A DNA stretch of 64,000 nt from positions 10,602,001 through 10,666,000 of the forward strand of contig NC_071332.1 in NCBI RefSeq assembly GCF_010183535.1. Reading direction: 5' to 3'. This DNA is from Caenorhabditis remanei. Its lineage: Eukaryota; Nematoda; Chromadorea; Rhabditida; Rhabditidae. A program made the position numbers and the translations under genes. Numbering within the stretch: the first letter of the stretch is position 1; each line of letters begins with the position of its first letter. The notes beneath the pieces were generated by a model. That model did not search any database, was not told where the DNA came from, and was given only the letters and a program-made list of their open reading frames with translations. Shown here one piece after another: positions 1 to 11,200 of the stretch.

Positions 1-780
1 AAAAGAGGAAGAATGGAATAGGAAAAGTTAAGGAAAAGAGCAAGTTTGGCAAGAAGAGATTTCTGATTTCATGTGGGACACAAGAAGGTGTTGGATTCTA
101 AGAAAAAGGTGTTAGATATTCATAAGTATTTCAGAATAAGTCTACGCACAAATATATTCACCACGCTTGATTCCAGGCCATTTAGAACTTAATACTCCCT
201 TCGATTCAGGAACGATCTGTTCCGCTATTACATGCCCAGTGCAGCACAAGAAAAAAGAAATCCTTTGTTAAATAGTAAACATGAACGAAAACCCCAAATT
301 CTGGACCGTAAACTATTGTTTATACTTATAAATCTCAAAGCTCTCAGTCTATTTTCAGACGATACATTGAGTTCACAGAATACATTAGACCTCTTCACAC
401 TCGATGTCTCCTTGAGAAAATGCAAATTTTCAGGTGCATTTGAATACATTAAACCTGATTCTTAGAAGACCAACACTATCCTATATCCAGTAATTAATCG
501 ACGATCAGCTGGTTGATTTGAGAATTACACTCAAAAAGCTAACCGACTATATTTATTATTATTTTCAGCTGCTATTTTTTTGTAGTCTGGAATGGAGAAA
601 AGGGACGCCGATGTCAAAACATGAAGTGACTTGTGGAGGAAAGTGTTATTCTCATTTAGGAATTGCCAGTTGAAAAAGAATTTCCGAGGAGGAAATACGT
701 GAAAATTTGGGAAATTATTGATGAAACAGACTGGATTCAAGGAAGTAAAACTGGAAAACAGGTGGAAATGGAAGAATGGG
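1..780 (+). pseudogene. Coding-like remnants, possibly a decayed gene
   Basis: Several short stretches on the plus strand read like protein but do not join in one frame. They are about 95-195 (contains HKYFRISLRTNIFTTLD), about 213-290 (NDLFRYYMPSAAQEKRNP), 352-431 (RYIEFTEYIRPLHTRCLLEK, ending at an AG/GTGCAT donor) and about 575-779. The last follows TTTTTTTGTAG, reads EWRKGTPMSKHEVTCGG, changes frame near 655, continues as RRKYVKIWEIIDETDW and ends in a good GTAAGT donor. The frame breaks suggest a decayed gene or the end of a gene lying left of the window. I do not recognise the family. A real gene with missed small introns is the alternative. Confidence 0.25.
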
Positions 781-3045
781 TAAGTCAAACTAATTTATTT
801 TATTATAACTGACGACGACAATGATTTTAATTCTACAAAGAATTAGCAGGAATATTTTATTAGAAATATGTATACAACAAATCTAGGATTCCAGACTTTA
901 AGTATCTGAACATTAATCTGAACAATAGAGATAAGTCTTCTTAAAAAATCACTAACGAAACCGGATTATCTGTTTCTAGGAATCCAGAATATGTTTCCAC
1001 CTTGTGGGAGAGATCCATTTGGAAAACCTTAAAAACTTGTGAAAGTCGCTAGATTTCGTCCATAATATCAGTTGATGAAAAAGTTATGAAAAAGTTGTGA
1101 CGATGGGTGGTGGAGTGGTATAATTTGCAATGTCTCTCTGTCTCTTTTTCTATGAGAGCCCAACATAAAATATCTAGAGAAGCAGCATTTGAGTGCACAT
1201 GACAAGACGACGTGTTTCCCACGAGTCTCAAAAAGAGACTCATATATTCATCCCGTATTTTGGGAGTTACAGAGGGCAAGGTCTTCAATGCGTCAATTTA
1301 TAATCTTTTTCGGGAAATGGCAATGATAAAAATATCCATTTCTGGGATATTTGGATCAAAGAATGATATTTTTATAAATAGACTCACCGACCGACCCCGT
1401 TGAGCTGTCCGAATTCTCCACATTTTGGAAGGGTTGGGGATAGATTGTGACCAGGCTAGGAGTACTCTGAAAATGGAAAAGGTATTTGTCAAAAAAATGG
1501 ATGAAGTTTTTAAAAAGTTGAATAGAACAAAAAAAATTATAAAAGTACTCATTGCAGATTTCGAATCTGTATATCGAATAAAATAAAATCTAGGAAGTAC
1601 TCAAAAGAAATCTAGGAGTATTCAAAAATGTGAACTTTAAAAGTTCGAATGCCTTAAAGAATTGTTGAATAAATTTGCTTCGTAACTACCAGATGTACAA
1701 ATATTCGAAAAAAAACTTCAGAGCTCGTCTTTTCAACTAGGCCGTATAAACATAACATATAATTTTTATAAACAATTTTTCTGATTCTGCAGAAAATGTA
1801 CCTTTAGAAGTGTTGAAACTCGGAATGAATTGAATTTTGTAGTTCGACTCGAGTCTGTGTAAGACTTTAGAACTTTTAGATCATTAATTAGTTGACAGTT
1901 ACGAAAGTGTTCCGAATACTGAAAAAGATAATTGTGTTCTTTAGGCTACAAGCCCGAACTATACTTTGACCTTCCCCTGAACTTCCTCAATTCTCAAACT
2001 TCTTCTTTCTTCTTCATCATTAATTGTCAAGTCTCTAACCTAATCTTTCCTAATACATGAAACCACAGACTCATCACGTCATCATCAAAATGATACATCT
2101 AGAAACAATGAAAAAGACAAAAAATGGAAATTGGCGGGAAATAGGTAAGAATGGAAGCGTAGTTGGACTGTTTAACAAGTGCAGAATTGAGAGAAAATGA
2201 AATAGAACTAGAGACAGAGAGACGCAGATAAACAGATGAAATCGGTGGCCAACTGTATTGACAAATGATGCGAGAATGTAAGAGAGACGGAGAGAATGAA
2301 AGCAAAAGGAGAGTCGCATCATATTCACAGAATAGAGAAACTATGAATCGATGATGCAGGAAAAGGTGATATTTGGAAAAATGTCAGGTCATGTCCTTTT
2401 ATGTCTCCCTTTTTTAGGAAATAAAAACTGAGAGATAGTACAGTTACTTCAAATAGAGACGGTTGGTTTTCTGAGTTGCCGAACTTTCAGTTTATGTAAA
2501 TAGTTCCATAGAAAAGAAGAAGTTTTGTGGGTATTCGGCAACTACTGTATCAAGGATTTCAAGCATTCTAGTAATTTGGAAATTCAAGATTCTGTTAGCT
2601 TACTGGCCAATGAAAACATTGTTTCAGACACTTACTTTATGCCATCGTTGGATAAACATTTACTTTACTTTCAAAGTCATTGCTTTCGAAGATCTGTCAT
2701 CTCAAAATCCGGTTATTTCTTCTCTGAAAGATACGGAAGTGGTCAACATTGTTTGTTGAAAATGAAATGTTACAGTACTATTACTTCTTTTTTGAAAAAC
2801 TTCATTTGATATTTTAATTTTATTTAAAAACTCTTTAGTTGGTGATAATGAAATAGTGCTGATAACTAGATCAACCCGGTAAGACGTTTAGGTTCATCGT
2901 AAATGAAATCGTATGCTGTCGATTCCCACCAATTCACTTCATCCCCACCAACTACTTCCATAACCTCTTTCTATAGTGGCCGTCGCGATCCCGGTTTTTG
3001 TCCGTACATTGGTTTACCCTACCCCCGGCGTCTCGCTTTTTCTCC
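781..3045. other. Stretch with no supported gene
   Basis: AT-rich DNA with only short open frames in all six frames. The longest, 2525-2809 plus (94 codons), has no flanking splice sites or recognisable motif. The last 60-80 bases should hold the promoter element of the U2 snRNA gene (proximal sequence element, expected around 2980-3000), but I could not match a consensus with certainty. Confidence 0.4.
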
Positions 3046-3235
3046 ATCGCTTCTTCGGCTTATTAGCTAAGATCAAAGTGTAGTATCTGTTCTTATCGTA
3101 TTAACCTACGGTATACACTCGAATGAGTGTAATAAAGGTTATATGATTTTTGGAACCTAGGAAAGACTCGGGGCTTGCTCCGACTTTCCAAGGGTCGTCC
3201 TGGCGTTGCACTGCTGCAAGGCTCGGCCCAGTCCC
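3046..3235 (+). ncRNA. U2 spliceosomal snRNA
   Basis: This is the RNA that pairs with the intron branch site in the spliceosome. It starts with ATCGCTTCTTCGGCTTATTA, very close to the universal U2 5' end. The branch-site recognition sequence GTAGTA is at 3080-3085. The Sm-binding site ATTTTTG is at 3146-3152. A 3' hairpin follows, with arms GGAAAG and CTTTCC around a short GC-rich loop (about 3160-3188), then a second terminal stem-loop. The 3' end is placed at about 3235 and is the least certain part; a CCCCGTGGGG hairpin follows at once. It looks like an intact copy because the conserved pairing regions and the stem are preserved. Worm genomes carry many U2 genes, so activity of this copy is inferred. 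Confidence 0.93.
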
Positions 3236-3391
3236 CGTGGGGACAAAATAACTTGAGCAGCAGTGAAAATTGAGAAAAAGAACTGTGATACCGTGGTCAA
3301 CAAATTGAAACGAGAAAGAACTAATACCGGTTTATTTAGTGACAGAGATTCAATAAAAAGGATAATTTAACTGGCATATGACACATAAATC

Positions 3392-3877
3392 GGCTCCGCG
3401 ACAATTCGCAACTGCGACATTCCGCAACTGCGACATTTCGCAACTCACGTAGGTTTCGCAACTGCGACACTTCGCAACTGCGACATTTCGCAACTAGCCA
3501 TTTCGCAAATGCGACATTCCGCAACTACGACATTTCGCAACCACGACGTTTCGCAACTACGGCGTTTCGCAACTACACCGCATCTGCATATTTAGGTCAG
3601 TTTAAAATGTTGAAACCGAAAGGTCTGGGAACATATTTGAAAACATTAAATAGAAGAAAAAGTTATGTGACCCATTTTTAGACAAAACTAGGTTTAACTA
3701 TTGCTTCTATGGTTGCGAAACGTCGTCGTTGCGAAACGTCGCAGTTGCGAAACGTCGTAGTTGCGGAATGTCGCAGTTGCGAAATGAACAGTTGCGAAGT
3801 GTCGCAGTTGCGAAACCTACGTGAGTTGCGAAATGTCGCAGTTGCGGAATGTCGCAGTTGCGAATTGTCGCGGAGCC
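3392..3877. repeat. Long hairpin of about 16-bp tandem units
   Basis: The left arm (3392-3574) is a run of degenerate units of the type CGCAACTGCGACATTT. The right arm (3712-3877) is its near-perfect reverse complement, from the outer GGCTCCGCGACAATTCGCAA through a shared interruption (ACTCACGTAGGTTTC). About 137 bp lie between the arms. The arms differ mainly by one unit. The structure resembles a palindromic, MITE-like element built from a minisatellite. It ends 7 bp from the stop codon of the minus-strand gene at 3884, so that gene's transcript would run into the hairpin. Confidence 0.9.
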
Positions 3878-3883
3878 CATAAA

Positions 3884-4852
3884 TCATATTCTAACCGCTG
3901 ACGTTTTCCCGTTTCGTTGACAAATGAGTATTTTATGTGATGGATCGGAGAAAAGATAGAAGTTGGACACGTGGAATGCGTAGATCAAAATGATAGTGAG
4001 ATACTCGAATACAGCAAATGCTTCGTAGGCTGAAAAGTATAGATATAGGAGCATCCTCTTTCAGGAAAAATGATATCATCAAAATGTTCTTACCTCCTTC
4101 AACACAAAACACATTGTGAAGAATGAAAGCAATAAAAATAGTTGGGAGTGTAATCATAAGACCGAGAAGAACAGTGACCCGTCGTCGACCATATTTTGGA
4201 TTCTCGTCTCTCGCTGTGAATCTCATCAGAATCGTGAAAGCAGAGTAGTTAAATATAGTTGAAACTGCGAATCCTGAGAAGAAAGCCACGTGGAAGTCTG
4301 TAAATTGAAGATGTGGATGAATATATACTGTTCCAAATTGATTTACCTCCACTTTCTCGTTCTCCAACAGTTGCTAACAAAGTCAGAAATAACGATTGAA
4401 AAACAGAACTAATCACTAGACCGATTCGTAGAAATTGAAGTTTGTTGGAAGTTGAGAAGGTTAGAATATCTGAAGTCAATAACTAAAACATACTAATTAT
4501 TCAAAAAAAAAAACTCACATTGTCGAAGAACAACAAATAATTGAAGAGGGACGCTGGATAGTGATAACAAATTCCACATTATTCTTTCGAGAGGGAGATT
4601 TAGAAGTCGTGAAACTGAGGGGAGATAGACAGTCTGAAATATACAGAAACCATGATCGACTTTTTTTGAAAAACTCACCCTACATCCCCAATAGTAATCA
4701 TACATCCAAGAGGCATGCATCGAATAACCTATTATGAACGCCATCACAACTCCGGCAGCCGGCATGCTCATCGCGGCTTGAAACACATGCTTCAATTGAA
4801 AACTTCCCAATATCACTGGACCTCTAGCTGCTTCAAAACGAAAGCTGGGCAT
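3884..4852 (-). CDS. PGAP2/FRAG1-like membrane protein
   Basis: Five exons (4852-4679, 4633-4519, 4469-4347, 4297-4094, 4029-3884), all in phase, give 253 residues, the same size as human PGAP2 (about 254). The family (FRAG1/DRAM/Sfk1) acts in the Golgi in remodelling GPI-anchor lipids or related membrane traffic. Visible features are a first hydrophobic segment after GPVILGSFQLKHVFQ, the family-like YLPSVS segment followed by a Trp-containing helix, later membrane segments, and AYEAFAVFEY near the C-terminus, matching the conserved FEY region. The start is unsettled: ATG 4852 lies 11 nt after a tRNA. An upstream exon 5072-5059 (Met-Ala-Leu-Val) joined to the CAG at 4847-4845 also fits the phase, though its GTCTTT donor is weak. 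Which paralogue this is cannot be said. Confidence 0.85.
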
Positions 4853-4854
4853 TC

Positions 4855-4858
4855 AAAA
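4855..4858 (-). terminator. Pol III T-run terminator of tRNA-Arg
   Basis: TTTT on the minus strand 5 nt after the tRNA 3' end is the standard RNA polymerase III stop. It sits just before the ATG at 4852 of the PGAP2-like gene. Confidence 0.75.
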
Positions 4859-4863
4859 CGTTT

Positions 4864-4936
4864 CGACCACGGCAGGATTCGAACCTACAATCTTCTGCTC
4901 CGTAGGCAGACGCGTTATCCATTGCGCCACGCGGCC
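4864..4936 (-). tRNA. tRNA-Arg (anticodon ACG)
   Basis: A 73-nt cloverleaf on the minus strand. The acceptor stem GGCCGCG pairs with CGTGGTC, with G-U wobbles, followed by discriminator G. The anticodon stem TCTGC/GCAGA encloses loop CTACGGA, giving ACG. The T-arm carries GGTTCGAATCC (box B). Box A lies in the D-arm around GTGGCGCAATGG. All arms are intact, so it should be functional. It is on the same strand as the PGAP2-like gene and immediately 5' of its first certain exon. Confidence 0.95.
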
Positions 4937-5072
4937 AGATGTCGCACCTCTGAGGTGAGTAGCTACATCTGACAGCTGCGTGCAATGAACAGGGTGCAAA
5001 AAGAAGGAAGTGTTGCCAAGAAATGGTAGGAGAAGAAAGAAAAAAGGACGAAAAAGACCTGACCAACGCCAT

Positions 5073-5644
5073 CACAACAAAAGAAATGAATCGATGGCAA
5101 TTCAGTATAAGAAGGTGACCTTTGCCTACTTTAGTCCCGTCTCGCTGCGTCTCTACCGCACGTTTTTGTTCATATGCTAACCATTAGGTCACACGCTATA
5201 AAGGAGGGAGACATGAGTCATTCAAGATCTGTATTGGTCCAATAAAGAAGGGGGTATCAGTCAGAAGATTCAGACAATGGGAGGGGAGAGGAAGTCTGAA
5301 AATATGTAGAACAATTTTCATTGTGATTCAGATAGTGAGTTGATAGGTTCAAAGATTTATCAAGTTCTGACTTTAAAATTCGAGAAGGGATCAGCTGAAA
5401 GACATGTAGCAATAGTGGGCACGCAATCTGTTTAGGAGATTGAAGTTGTTGGCTATGCTTCGGAATTATGCGAGAACTGATTCTCAGAGTTCCAGAAACA
5501 GAGAATCCTGATAAAGACTATTCTGTTAAAAGACTAAAAACACGAGATCATACAAAATAATTTATTCGTCTACAGCTTTTCCTCTCACATCCTTCATATT
5601 TAATTGAATTCAATAATTACGAAACTTCTTACGTCGTAGACCAA
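5073..5644. other. Stretch with no supported gene
   Basis: No open frame with splice support. It contains a CTATAAAG sequence near 5199-5206 and the 3' flank of the small minus-strand gene that ends at 5645. Nothing else is recognisable. Confidence 0.4.
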
Positions 5645-5917
5645 TTACTTGGCATACGTCTTCTGGTAAGTTGTCGATTTCTTGTATTGATACTTTCCAG
5701 CAGCCGGAGCAGCTGCAGCAGGTTTCGGAGCTGGAGAAGTTGGTGCCTTGATGACAGATGGCGGTGCTGGAGCCGGTGGAGCCGCCGCTTTAGTCGCACT
5801 TGCTGTCGCTTTTGGTGGTTTCTTTCCGAACAATTCGTCATCAATGTCCACGTCCAGATCGGTGTTCTTGTGATTTCCGATTGCATCGACTGGCACGAAA
5901 GCTGATTTGTCTGCCAT
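5645..5917 (-). CDS. Small Ala/Pro-rich protein, unknown function
   Basis: One coding exon gives 90 residues. The N-terminal half is acidic (NTDLDVDIDDELFGKK, about residues 18-33). A low-complexity Ala/Pro/Lys tract follows (about 34-75), and the C-terminus is tyrosine- and lysine-rich, ending QKTYAK. There is no signal peptide or membrane segment, so a cytosolic or nuclear protein is likely. The start was chosen because a TTTTTCAG acceptor lies 11 bases before the ATG (exon edge at 5929). That fits a trans-splice site or a 5'UTR intron; the frame stays open further upstream but there it is intron-like. I do not recognise the family. Confidence 0.7.
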   Translation of the reverse strand: MADKSAFVPVDAIGNHKNTDLDVDIDDELFGKKPPKATASATKAAAPPAPAPPSVIKAPTSPAPKPAAAAPAAGKYQYKKSTTYQKTYAK

Positions 5918-7418
5918 CTCGCTCTTTTCTGAAAAATGAGACGGATAGTCGGTGAAGAGTTTCAAAGAAGGATCCAGAACGTCGGGCAAGAAACTCCAGA
6001 ATTCCCTTCGAATCGAACTAACCTGAGTGCTTTCGCAAACTTGAAGAGTAGTCTCAACGTTAGCAAAACTGATTATTTTCGTCTCTCTTTCTTCCTTTAT
6101 ACTGACGAACCACGTGGAATTGTGACATCTAATCAGAACAGGGTAGATAAGAATCTTGCAAAAAAGGAGAACACGTTGATAAAAAGATGTAAAAAGATGG
6201 GAACGGAAATCTGAAAAAATAAAAATGAAACTGACAAGGGAGGGCTGATCTGCTGAAATCAAATTGACGATATATCTGTTGAAAATACATTGTCTTACAA
6301 TTCCTTCTGACTAATAACTTCTTATTCCTACAGTTTCAAATTAGTCATCTTTTCTGAGGAACCTTACTATTTCACAGGTTCTCTATTCCTCAGTGTTGAT
6401 TCTCCTCCCCTTTCCCCAACTTTTTCCTATTTATTCTCCATCGTCTTCTGTCAACTTTTAAATGCAAAGAGAATGTGTGTTCGAAGTGAGCCTTCAACTT
6501 TCTAATAGGTTGTTCTCTACTTCTTTTTTCTTCTTCTCAATTGGAAGAAGAAACCAAACAACTGTCATTTTGTTCTCCCAAGATAACCGAGGTAAGTTAT
6601 GATTTATGTATTCTGCTGCTACTACTTTATTGCCATATTCCCCTCCGTCGCCGCAAGATTAAGTTTCACTTCAGCTTTGGCTATTTTTGATTTATTTTCT
6701 TTTCTTTTTTTCTCCATTGCATATTTATGTATGAATATTGTATCTTTAGTTTATTGGAGTTTGGGAATATTCGTTATGTTTAAAAGCTTCAAATAAACTT
6801 CCGTATTTTGAACCTATGGATAGTGGATTAGGAGTTTTTTTGAAACTTAGGTCACAAGTATAGTGTAAGACTAGATACGGAACTTCCAGTCATATGAGAT
6901 TTTATGTGTGCTTTCTAATGTAGAATGCTTCTAGACTTGTCGTTAACCTGATGCTTCTCCTTTGGAATATTTTGCTTACATTCTTTAACGGGTTCAAAAG
7001 ACAATTTTCTCCCATAGTGTTTCAGCACGGCCCTTCCCAACCATTCTTGCCGAAACAAACTTCACAACCACGAACAGTTTCCCATATTTTCTATTTTCAT
7101 ACCTGTCTCCAATTCGTTTCAATTCAAAAGTGCGAATTATATATTCTCAACCAGTCTCTACCTTCCCACCGTTCCGTAAAAATCTCTTCTATTTGGTTTG
7201 GTTTTTGAGACCCGAGACAAGAAACCTTTTGTCCCGATTTGCACTTGCTGCTGCCAACTTCTCCCCCTTACCAACAAATGAACACGCTTCTACAAATATT
7301 TGATTTTGGCAAAACTTCCCCTTTTGTACTTCTTCTTCCTTTTGCTTCTTTTCAACCTTTTTTCTATTCCCATTTCACAGTTCAATTCGGAACAATATGC
7401 CATCAATCAGAAGATGTT

Positions 7419-7438
7419 CTCTCTCTCTCTCTCTCTCA
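7419..7438 (+). repeat. (TC)n microsatellite
   Basis: About ten uninterrupted TC dinucleotides inside the pyrimidine-rich region. Confidence 0.9.
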
Positions 7439-8230
7439 CTTTTCCACCACATCATCATCATCATTTTCTCTCTTCATACTTTTCTGTCATCATACAAAAA
7501 ACCATCTTCTTCTTCTCTATTTCTCTATTATTCCCTCCTCTTTTAACAACAAAAAACGACTTCGTTTCTTCTCTAATCATCTATTTTTTTCATAGTATTC
7601 GAAGATTCACGGGAATTCAGAAGTCGTTTTGTTTACAAGGTTACGATATCACTCACCGCCACGCCCTTCTCCGCCTGTTTTCTATTGTTGGTCTTCTGAA
7701 AAGAAGAGAAACCAAACCGACATCTAAATCAATTTTTCTCAAGATTTATTGCCCTTCATCACCTTTTTTTGGTCTCATCACTCGCTGATTACTACAGCTT
7801 CTTCTCCTTCTTTTTGTTTTTTGTTCTCATTGTTTATCTGTGTTCTTTATTCTTCTCTATCAGAACCCCCTTTGTTTCTTTTATCGGACAAGACACGGAA
7901 ATGAAACAATTTTTGGTAAATCACTATAGATTAGGATATTTGTTTGATTCCTTTTGAGTTAAATTTAATTATTTATTATGCATTATTACTTTTTGCGAAC
8001 ATTTTCGGAAATTTCTGGTGAGTACTTCATTTCTTTTGGTAACAATCTAGAAAATCCTAAAACTCAACTCAATTTCCCACCAGTACTTCTTATCTTTGCC
8101 TAGATCACGTTTCGTTTTTATTTCGACCCACCTCAAAGCAAACCAAAAAGAAAAGTTTTCGTTTCGTTATATGTATTCGGTGGTAATTCAATCGTTTCTC
8201 GCCTTCTCCTCTTTGTTTCATTTCCGGAGC

Positions 8231-8249
8231 ATCATCATCATCATCATCA
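8231..8249 (+). repeat. (ATC)n microsatellite
   Basis: Six tandem ATC triplets following GGAGC, inside the pyrimidine-rich region. Confidence 0.9.
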
Positions 8250-11200
8250 ACTCTTCTTCTTCCTCCTAGTTTTTTTGTCCCTCCAAACCCAAATGTTTAC
8301 AAATTCAATACCACCACACACACAAAAAGAGACTTTCGCAGTTAACTGAGTGAGAAAAGACGAGTGTTGAAAACTTTGAGAAACCTATCCGTCACTTTTT
8401 GAGTTATCTCTTTTTTCTTTATGGTAGTGTCTTATTTTTTACCGAAAAAAAGAACCAAAAAAACAGAAGAAAAAAGAGAAAATCAAGAGTCTCTGTTGTC
8501 TATTGTTGTTATTGTGGGTTAGAGTATTTGCTCACAGCTTCTTATTCTCCACCGCCCGTGATCCCCCAGTGGCCAATAATTTTTGAAACGCCCATGATAG
8601 AGTGGGTAAGACGAAGAGACGCAGGCAACTCGCTTTTGAAGATTTGGTGCCGATTCATTAGATGAGTCTCATTTTGTAGACAGAGAAGAATAAGAAGACG
8701 TTGTGTTCATTTACTATACACTTATCGTCGTTCCGTTTTTCTTTTTTTCTCGAAAAAACGAGATGACGTGATATGTGGTTGGCAGCTACCTACAGTATAC
8801 TCCGTTACATTACTATTAGCTTCTCATATTTCTGTGATATATTATTTTACACCCCTCTCCTCATTTTCTTCCAAAAAAACGACACCTTCAGATTTGGCAG
8901 CTCTTTTTTCTCTCAAGATGCACTACTTCTCTCCTTTTGACCCTTTTTAGGACTCACCCTAGGATTAGTATCCAGTGTTTAGATGGTTTAAGTTTATATA
9001 TCGAAGACATTCAACTTTCCCTCTTTTCCCTCCTTTTTCTTCTTTCTCTCTTCATATAATATCGGGTTTCGAAATAATTTCCTATCGGTTTTTCATAATT
9101 TGAGAACTTCAACACCTGCGCTTGTGCATGCATTAGTAGTCGAAGATCTTTCTCTTTTTCACAGGTGTCTCACTTAATTATATCTTTCACACAGGTGACA
9201 GAAGTTTCCGAATCTAAAAATACTATAGTCGGTGGGTTGTAGTAGAGATTTTGAAGTTCTTCAGATTGGTTTAGAGTTTAGAATACGAACTTTTGAGAAG
9301 GGGAATATGAATTTGAAAGTTGTTCAGCCTCTAATTCCGTATTCCGTTTCTCAACTATAGCTTCTATTTTTGTTTCTCTTTTTGTTTGTTTCTTTTCTGA
9401 AAAAAGTACAAAACGTTTCTTCTCACTTTCCAATTCTGGCTTTTAAACCTTTTCTCCCCTTTCTTCCAGAACACAAAAAACAATTGTCAGCTCTCGTCAA
9501 ACATTCCGAATGAATATTGGATGTCCTTCTTCTCCTTTTTTCTTTTTCTTCTTATTCTTGGTTTCCATCTGTTTTTCGTTCTCTTTCGGCAGCTCCGTTC
9601 CATGTCATTTGTCTTCTTTTTCTCCCAATTCTTCTGTTTTTCATCTGATGGAACTGCCATTCTGATTCTCGATCGTTTTCCTCTTTTTCTTCTTCTTTTT
9701 GACTAACTGATTGCCTCACAATTGGGTGTAACCAGTGTGTCGTTTTTGTGATTAGTTCGTTTGCGCATTCCTCCGGTCAAAAATGTTTCTTTTTTTCTCT
9801 TCCGTCGAAATAATTCGGTTATCTCTTTCGGCTTTTTCTAATTTGCATTGCGTTGCACATGCATTACAAAAGAACAAACAAAGTGATAAGCGGATCGTGC
9901 CACTTGTTTCTTGGATGCTCTGATGGAAGCAGTAGAGGGAGAGAAAATGCTCAAGTTTTTTGTGCTCGTTTACTGCTCTCTCAGACTGTTAATCAAGGCG
10001 AACACTAGCTTGTTTGAGTTTCTTGTTCGTTCAATTCTTTCTATTGGCTTTTTGACTTTTTGGACGCAGAGAACTTTCTGGGTGCCAATTGGGTTAATGT
10101 AGCAGTGATCTTTTGATGAGACTCATTCCCATGGATTTTGTCAAATATTCAAGATTGGGACACCTATTTTGGATGGTTCTAGATTAAGTTTTATGACTTC
10201 ACTCTATTGAACCTCGATAGTTTCTAAAACTTAAACTGCCTGTCTCTGATTCCTCAAATCAAGAATCATCCAATTTGTTCTCTCCGATTTTCTATCATTT
10301 GTTGTGTTTCTTAGTTAACTGATACCGTTTGCTTTGTTTTCTTTTCAATCGAAAAACCAGTTTCCCGAGAGAAAATTACTTGTCAGGTCGTGTAAGTATC
10401 TTCTTCTGTCCAGTATCACATGAACAATTGTTCAACTTGATTAGTTTTTTTGACAGTGTTCTAAACTAGAATAGGTGTTGGTTTCATTATCCAAATCAGG
10501 CACAGGAATGGAAATTTTCTAGGTAATAAATAAATGGATTCTATCACAATAGCAGTTTTTCCATTTCTATAATGAACTCTCATGAATGTTGAATCTGACA
10601 TTGCAAACATAAATCTCCATTCCAATTTCCATTTCAGGTCTTCTCCATTTCTGAGCGTATATATTTAAAAGCATTCAATCTTTAAAGAAGTCCATCTTCA
10701 AACTACTTTCTCACTCCTTGCTCTTCTTTCCTTTCTTCTCACAACTCCACCCATTTTTTCCCTTCAAAAACCACTACATCTCTGCAGAAGTGCATTATCT
10801 ACTATTCTTCTAAACCCCCAAGAGAGATTCTTGTGAACACACAAACATAAACACATACATATCCATCCCATTCAAAAATTGCCACTTTTTTGTTTACTAA
10901 CCAGTTTTCTCACGCCCCTCCCCAATTTTTATGGATTGTCTACATATCTATCACCTCTTTTTTTCACAGAATTGGGTATGGCCAAACCTTTTGTAATTAT
11001 AGAGACTAGACCTTTACTCGATATCTTTGTAACTTTGAAACTTTCACCCTTTTTCTTCCTTTTTTCTTTTATTTTTGGTGATGGCGGTGAAATAGAAAAA
11101 GAGAAAAGAAGGGGAGTTCCCGTGGAATTAGAAGTAATTCGGTTAGTAAAAGTTGGTTGCCTCGAAACAACATTTCCCCCCACACTTTTGACTTTTTTGT

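Noticed and set aside
2525..2809. 94-codon plus-strand frame
   Set aside because: No domain, no splice or trans-splice signal near the start, and AT-biased composition like the flanks.
3392..3877. Tandem 16-mers considered as a CRISPR array
   Set aside because: The units are degenerate, contiguous and inverted in the second half, and the genome is eukaryotic. There are no spacers.
5918..6262. N-terminal extension of the Ala/Pro-rich gene to a 205-residue frame
   Set aside because: A TTTTTCAG acceptor lies just before ATG 5917 and the upstream part is low-quality, intron-like sequence.
7239..7957. Overlapping open frames of 60-160 codons on the plus strand
   Set aside because: They are Phe/Ser/Leu-rich translations of a pyrimidine tract, open in several frames at once, with no splice or domain support.
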